Below are positions 60,955 to 64,000 of a stretch of 64,000 nucleotides of DNA, piece by piece. Both the position numbers and the translations under genes were made by a program. The notes under the pieces are model-generated. The model was not told the DNA's origin. It made no database searches and saw only the letters and a program-made list of their open reading frames with translations. Source of the DNA: Deltaproteobacteria bacterium (GTDB lineage Bacteria > Bdellovibrionota > Bdellovibrionia > Bdellovibrionales > JAMPXM01); NCBI GenBank assembly GCA_017302795.1, contig JAFLCB010000002.1, forward strand, positions 186,001 through 250,000, given 5' to 3'. Every line of letters starts with the position of its first letter. Positions within the stretch are counted from its first letter, which is position 1.

Positions 60955-62174
60955 TACTTCTTAGCCCCTTTTTTTTCGGTTTTTTTATTCGGCGCTGCAG
61001 GTTTCGCGACCTTCGCTTTTTTCGACTTCGGCTTAGTTAAAGTGGCCGATTTTACTGGGTTTCGATACTCAGCGGGAAGTTCGTTGATACCGTCCGGTAG
61101 TACTGGCTTTGGTTCAAGAGGACTTGAACAGTCGTTATGAGGGCTTCCTAGCGGCGCACTCCAGGCCGAGGTGCTTGTTGACGGTGAAGTAAGACAATTT
61201 TGAATCGAAAGGATATGGCCTGCAGTTTCTTGATTCGATTTTTTAAGCCGCTCGATCCATTTTTTTGGATTCGGAGGACGAATATCTTGGAGCATTCCGG
61301 AAGCGGCGCCTGGCCCCATATTGTAAGCGCCAGCAGCCGCCAAAAGTGCATCATAGTTGCGAGCGTCTTTGTCACTTTGCTCGAGCGAGAGTGTTGGATC
61401 TAAAGTTTTTTGAAAATGAATAAGAATAGATTGGAGATAAAAAGCTGTCGCCCCGATCGCGATCGAAGGGGTCGTAATGTTTTTTGTGGAAACCACTTTC
61501 GGCGATGGACCTTTGTGAAGTTCTTTGGCGGAAAGATTCTCGAAGTAATTCTTCCATTGCGCGGACTGTGTTGCGCCCATCATGCGAGCTTTTGCATAGC
61601 GCATATCTTTCAATTCTTGTGTCGACAAACCACTTTCGCGACCGGACATAGAGTCGTGGAGGGCTTGAAGTTTCGGAATGTCGCTGAAGTCATCGCCGAC
61701 CACACGCGAGATGTCCGCCATCGTGCCTCGCAAGTGCTGACCCAGGCCAATCGCTCCGGATCCAGATCTAGCGTTGATATCGAAACGGCTTTCCCGAAAA
61801 ATCAGGCATGCGAGCAGCGTCTGAGGTATGTCGAAATCCTTGGCTGCTTGGGCGATGAGCGGAAGATACTTTTCGGTCACGATTTTCATTCTTCCGGGTT
61901 CTACGACATAACAATCTAGATATTTCCGTAAATCACCTTCCGACTTAAATGGAATGGCAGAAGCTTTTTGAGCGCTCTTCTCATGTTTTGTCTGCTGAAG
62001 CGCGGGCGCAGCTGTACGTTCATCGCAAATAGGTTCCGGTTTACCGTTGAAAATATTGATTTTGTCGAGAAGGCTTCTTGTGTGCTCAATGAAACCGCCC
62101 GCGTGCGCTAAGCTACCCGACAAAATAACGATAGAAAAAGCCGCGACCAACGCCGCGATTGGGAATCGGAACAT
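60954..62174 (-). CDS. soluble lytic transglycosylase-like protein
   Basis: 406 residues with a signal peptide (about 1-26). A lysozyme-like SLT domain covers about 105-310, with catalytic glutamate E128 in CLIFRESRFD, GAIGLGQ just after, and AGAYNMG further on. The region between carries a longer than usual insertion (about 150-245). The tail is Lys/Ala-rich and may bind peptidoglycan or nucleic acid. It cleaves glycan strands in the periplasm. It lies downstream of lgt/lspA with a short gap and shares one base with the small lipoprotein gene. Confidence 0.88.
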   Translation of the reverse strand: MFRFPIAALVAAFSIVILSGSLAHAGGFIEHTRSLLDKINIFNGKPEPICDERTAAPALQQTKHEKSAQKASAIPFKSEGDLRKYLDCYVVEPGRMKIVTEKYLPLIAQAAKDFDIPQTLLACLIFRESRFDINARSGSGAIGLGQHLRGTMADISRVVGDDFSDIPKLQALHDSMSGRESGLSTQELKDMRYAKARMMGATQSAQWKNYFENLSAKELHKGPSPKVVSTKNITTPSIAIGATAFYLQSILIHFQKTLDPTLSLEQSDKDARNYDALLAAAGAYNMGPGAASGMLQDIRPPNPKKWIERLKKSNQETAGHILSIQNCLTSPSTSTSAWSAPLGSPHNDCSSPLEPKPVLPDGINELPAEYRNPVKSATLTKPKSKKAKVAKPAAPNKKTEKKGAKK

Positions 62175-62232
62175 ACTGAGTCCTATCGGTCGAAATTCTC
62201 CGGGCCTTGTGCAAAATTGCCAAGAAACAGGA

Positions 62233-63045
62233 CTATTTGCCTGATTGATTTAACTGCCCACTGGCAGTCCGAAGAAAAAAGCCTCCGACAAGTATCAAAA
62301 TGAGACTCATGACCATCGAGACGGTCACTCCAAACGCGCTTGGTCCACGCGGATCAGCCCGCATGAGTTCCATCAACATTCGTCCTAAGCCGTGAAGCAC
62401 TAGCCACAGACTGAAAAGCTGTCCTGGCTGTCGACCCTTCGCCCATCTGCGGCCTTCGGCGCGATGAAGTACAAAGGCCGCTCCAAATTCCCAAATAATC
62501 GCAAAAGCCTGTGTGGGAAGCATGAAGCGAATCGGCGATGCGCCATGTGAGTGAAGCCAATGTGGAAGTTCGCAGACAGCACCGTAACAACACCCTGTTA
62601 AAAGACAGGCGATCCGGCCTGCTCCATAGCCAACGGCGGCGATGGGAGCAAAAAGATCAAGCCAGCCGCCGATCGATGAAGGCCGATCGCGCCGAAGTAT
62701 CAGATACAGTCCAAGCATGCCGCCGATCGCTCCGCCGTACCAAACAAAGCCGCCGCCAAGGATATCAAACACCAATAACGGGTCCGCAATGTAGTACCGG
62801 GGTTCTTCCCACAAAATATGGAAGAGTCGTGCGCCCACGAATCCAAATATCATAGCAGCGATGTAAAGATCTAAAGCGCGGCGAGGAGAATAGTCCAAAC
62901 TGACGGCGCGTCTTGGGATCCAAAAAGCAATCGCACTTAAGACAATACTGATAACGACAAAGTAGCTTTGAATTCGAATCGGGCCGATTTCAATCCAAGG
63001 TAAAAAGCCAGACGTCGCCAATGACAACGAGCTGAATTCGCTCAC
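62233..63045 (-). CDS. lgt: prolipoprotein diacylglyceryl transferase
   Basis: 270 residues, seven membrane helices. The family signature GYGAGRIACLLTGCCYG has R144 in the place of the essential E. coli Arg143. The HGG(L/A)IG motif of E. coli reads YGGAIGG here, with Tyr for His at about 103. Many Lgt proteins share this change. It adds diacylglycerol to the lipobox cysteine before LspA acts. It overlaps lspA by four bases, and the many lipoproteins in this window depend on it. Confidence 0.93.
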   Translation of the reverse strand: MSEFSSLSLATSGFLPWIEIGPIRIQSYFVVISIVLSAIAFWIPRRAVSLDYSPRRALDLYIAAMIFGFVGARLFHILWEEPRYYIADPLLVFDILGGGFVWYGGAIGGMLGLYLILRRDRPSSIGGWLDLFAPIAAVGYGAGRIACLLTGCCYGAVCELPHWLHSHGASPIRFMLPTQAFAIIWEFGAAFVLHRAEGRRWAKGRQPGQLFSLWLVLHGLGRMLMELMRADPRGPSAFGVTVSMVMSLILILVGGFFLRTASGQLNQSGK

Positions 63046-63578
63046 GTCGGTGAGGGCTCATCTTTATTAGGAGTCGAGCCTGCGGTAACTTCCGCAGCTT
63101 TTTTGGTGCGAGTTAGCTCTAGGAACAAGAGTACGGCAACACCGACGACAATCGCACTGTCGGCAATATTGAACGCAGGCCAAGTATATTTCTTGTCGAT
63201 ATGAAAATCGAGAAAGTCGATCACGTAGCGAAAGCGAATGCGGTCGATGTAATTTCCGATCGCGCCACCAAACACCAGCGAAAGGGAAACGATTTGTTTT
63301 CGGTCCGTTTCATGCACTGTTCGCAGAATTCCTAAAATGACCAAAAGCGCGACTGGAGGCATCGACAAGAAAAAAATCTCTCGGAATGAGGGATGACTCT
63401 CGGCCAAAAATCCAAACGCGGCACCATAGTTGCGAACATAAGTGAGATTGAAAAATCCTTGAATAACATCGATCGATTCATGCAAAGAAAAATGAGTATG
63501 GACGTACATTTTCGTCGCTTGATCGACCGTGATGATGGCTCCTGCAATAGCCGCCAGAATCAAATATTTCAGTTTCAT
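63042..63578 (-). CDS. lspA: lipoprotein signal peptidase (canonical)
   Basis: 178 residues, four membrane helices. It has DQATK (19-23), NYGAAFGF, GNYIDRI and the catalytic pair D121 (VIDF) and D140 (FNIAD). It cleaves diacylglyceryl-prolipoproteins in the inner membrane. The ileS-lspA-lgt order is common in bacteria. The second LspA-like protein at 45055-46146 shares these motifs but carries extra domains. Confidence 0.96.
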   Translation of the reverse strand: MKLKYLILAAIAGAIITVDQATKMYVHTHFSLHESIDVIQGFFNLTYVRNYGAAFGFLAESHPSFREIFFLSMPPVALLVILGILRTVHETDRKQIVSLSLVFGGAIGNYIDRIRFRYVIDFLDFHIDKKYTWPAFNIADSAIVVGVAVLLFLELTRTKKAAEVTAGSTPNKDEPSPT

Positions 63579-63609
63579 TCAGTCCTCAGTTTTAATTCTA
63601 GTCAGCTCT

Positions 63610-64000
63610 CTAATCCGCGAGCGCCGTCGAACACTTAGGGCAAACCGTGGGGTACTTTGTGTCGCGACCGATCTCTGTGCTCCAATACCAGCAACGTTCA
63701 CACTTTTCACCCTCTGCATGCACGGCTGATATCTCAAATGCTCCCACGTTGAACTCGACTTGGGAAACAATAAAAAACTCAGTCAGAAGGGCACGATGGC
63801 GTTTTAGAACTTCAGCGCGCTTTGAGTCAGCGTGGATCACGATTTTCGCGTCCAGTCCAGACCCGATCGATTTTGTTTGGCGCAATTCTTCAAGTTTCTT
63901 GGTCACTTCCGATCGAATCGCAAAAAGTTCGTCGACGTCATTCTGAAGCCCATCCCCCGTCCATTTTGGATTTACTTCTGGGAAGTCGGTTAAGAACACA
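63610..64000 (-). CDS. ileS: isoleucyl-tRNA synthetase, C-terminal end (partial)
   Basis: The last 129 residues or so of a protein that starts beyond the window end. They cover the end of the anticodon-binding domain and the C-terminal zinc finger, CERCWYWS and CPKCS, which is typical of bacterial IleS. IleS charges tRNA-Ile. It is followed by lspA after 31 bases, in the familiar ileS-lspA arrangement. Confidence 0.9.
   Translation of the reverse strand, partial: VFLTDFPEVNPKWTGDGLQNDVDELFAIRSEVTKKLEELRQTKSIGSGLDAKIVIHADSKRAEVLKRHRALLTEFFIVSQVEFNVGAFEISAVHAEGEKCERCWYWSTEIGRDTKYPTVCPKCSTALAD

Noticed and set aside
1-64000. tRNA, rRNA, CRISPR arrays, insertion sequences and prophage
   Set aside because: I found no clover-leaf-like sequence, regularly spaced repeat, transposase or phage structural gene on either strand. 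The absence of RNA genes rests on reading alone; a covariance-model scan would settle it.

Overview
The window reads as chromosomal sequence from a motile Gram-negative bacterium, most likely a member of the Bdellovibrionota (Bdellovibrio-like). This is inferred from the mix of polar-flagellum genes, sigma-54 and sigma-28 promoter sequences, many lipoproteins, a dense set of peptidoglycan-modifying enzymes and several large secreted proteins I cannot assign. It is not proven, because the window holds no rRNA. Coding density is very high and many neighbouring genes overlap by 1 to 4 bases. I see no tRNA or rRNA gene, CRISPR array, transposase or prophage.

Positions 1-8051 (+) hold a tightly packed surface-polysaccharide cluster: a beta-rich exported protein, an NfrB/BcsA-type membrane glycosyltransferase, a DUF2334 polysaccharide-deacetylase-like protein, an exported protein of unknown function, a GH113-like glycosidase and a lipoprotein. 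Positions 8236-10563 carry the flagellar cap gene fliD, its chaperone-type partner fliS and a small FliT/FlgN-like protein, closed by an intrinsic terminator at 10685. A textbook sigma-54 promoter (10738-10753) then opens a long co-directional run: a TPR protein, a MAF-like Rossmann protein, two GT9 glycosyltransferases with long C-terminal extensions, small unknown proteins, a hybrid histidine kinase and a lone receiver. I read this as a flagellin or cell-surface glycosylation and signalling operon. It runs on into rsmD, coaD and an aspartate aminotransferase and ends at a terminator at 22071.

Positions 22204-33087 hold a DUF2802-type membrane protein, a short SSB on the minus strand, and a very large minus-strand protein joining a gluzincin protease domain, a beta-propeller and a beta-barrel. 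The pal / DUF4398 / cpoB-like envelope genes, tsaD, rsmA, smpB and a lipoprotein with a striking 11-residue aromatic repeat follow. Positions 33084-43465 hold rluB, unknown proteins, an Ig-fold exported protein, dsbD, a lipase-like hydrolase, motAB behind a sigma-28 promoter, and an L,D-transpeptidase.

Positions 43622-52203 hold a YchJ-like double SEC-C protein, a DEDDh exonuclease with a WYL-like tail, an LspA paralogue fused to a HAMP module, a peptide-binding lipoprotein, a DacB-type PBP, an MltD-type transglycosylase and a DUF3095 cyclase-fold protein. Positions 52226-60954 hold a translationally coupled pair (a 1105-residue unknown exported protein and a large subtilisin), a Gly-rich lipoprotein behind a second sigma-54 promoter, and another small lipoprotein. 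Positions 60954-64000 hold a lytic transglycosylase, lgt, canonical lspA and the 3' end of ileS, all on the minus strand.

The most unusual items are the LspA-HAMP fusion beside a second normal LspA, the sigma-54-led glycosylation/signalling operon, the protease-propeller-barrel protein, the giant protein/subtilisin pair, and the hendecad-repeat lipoprotein.
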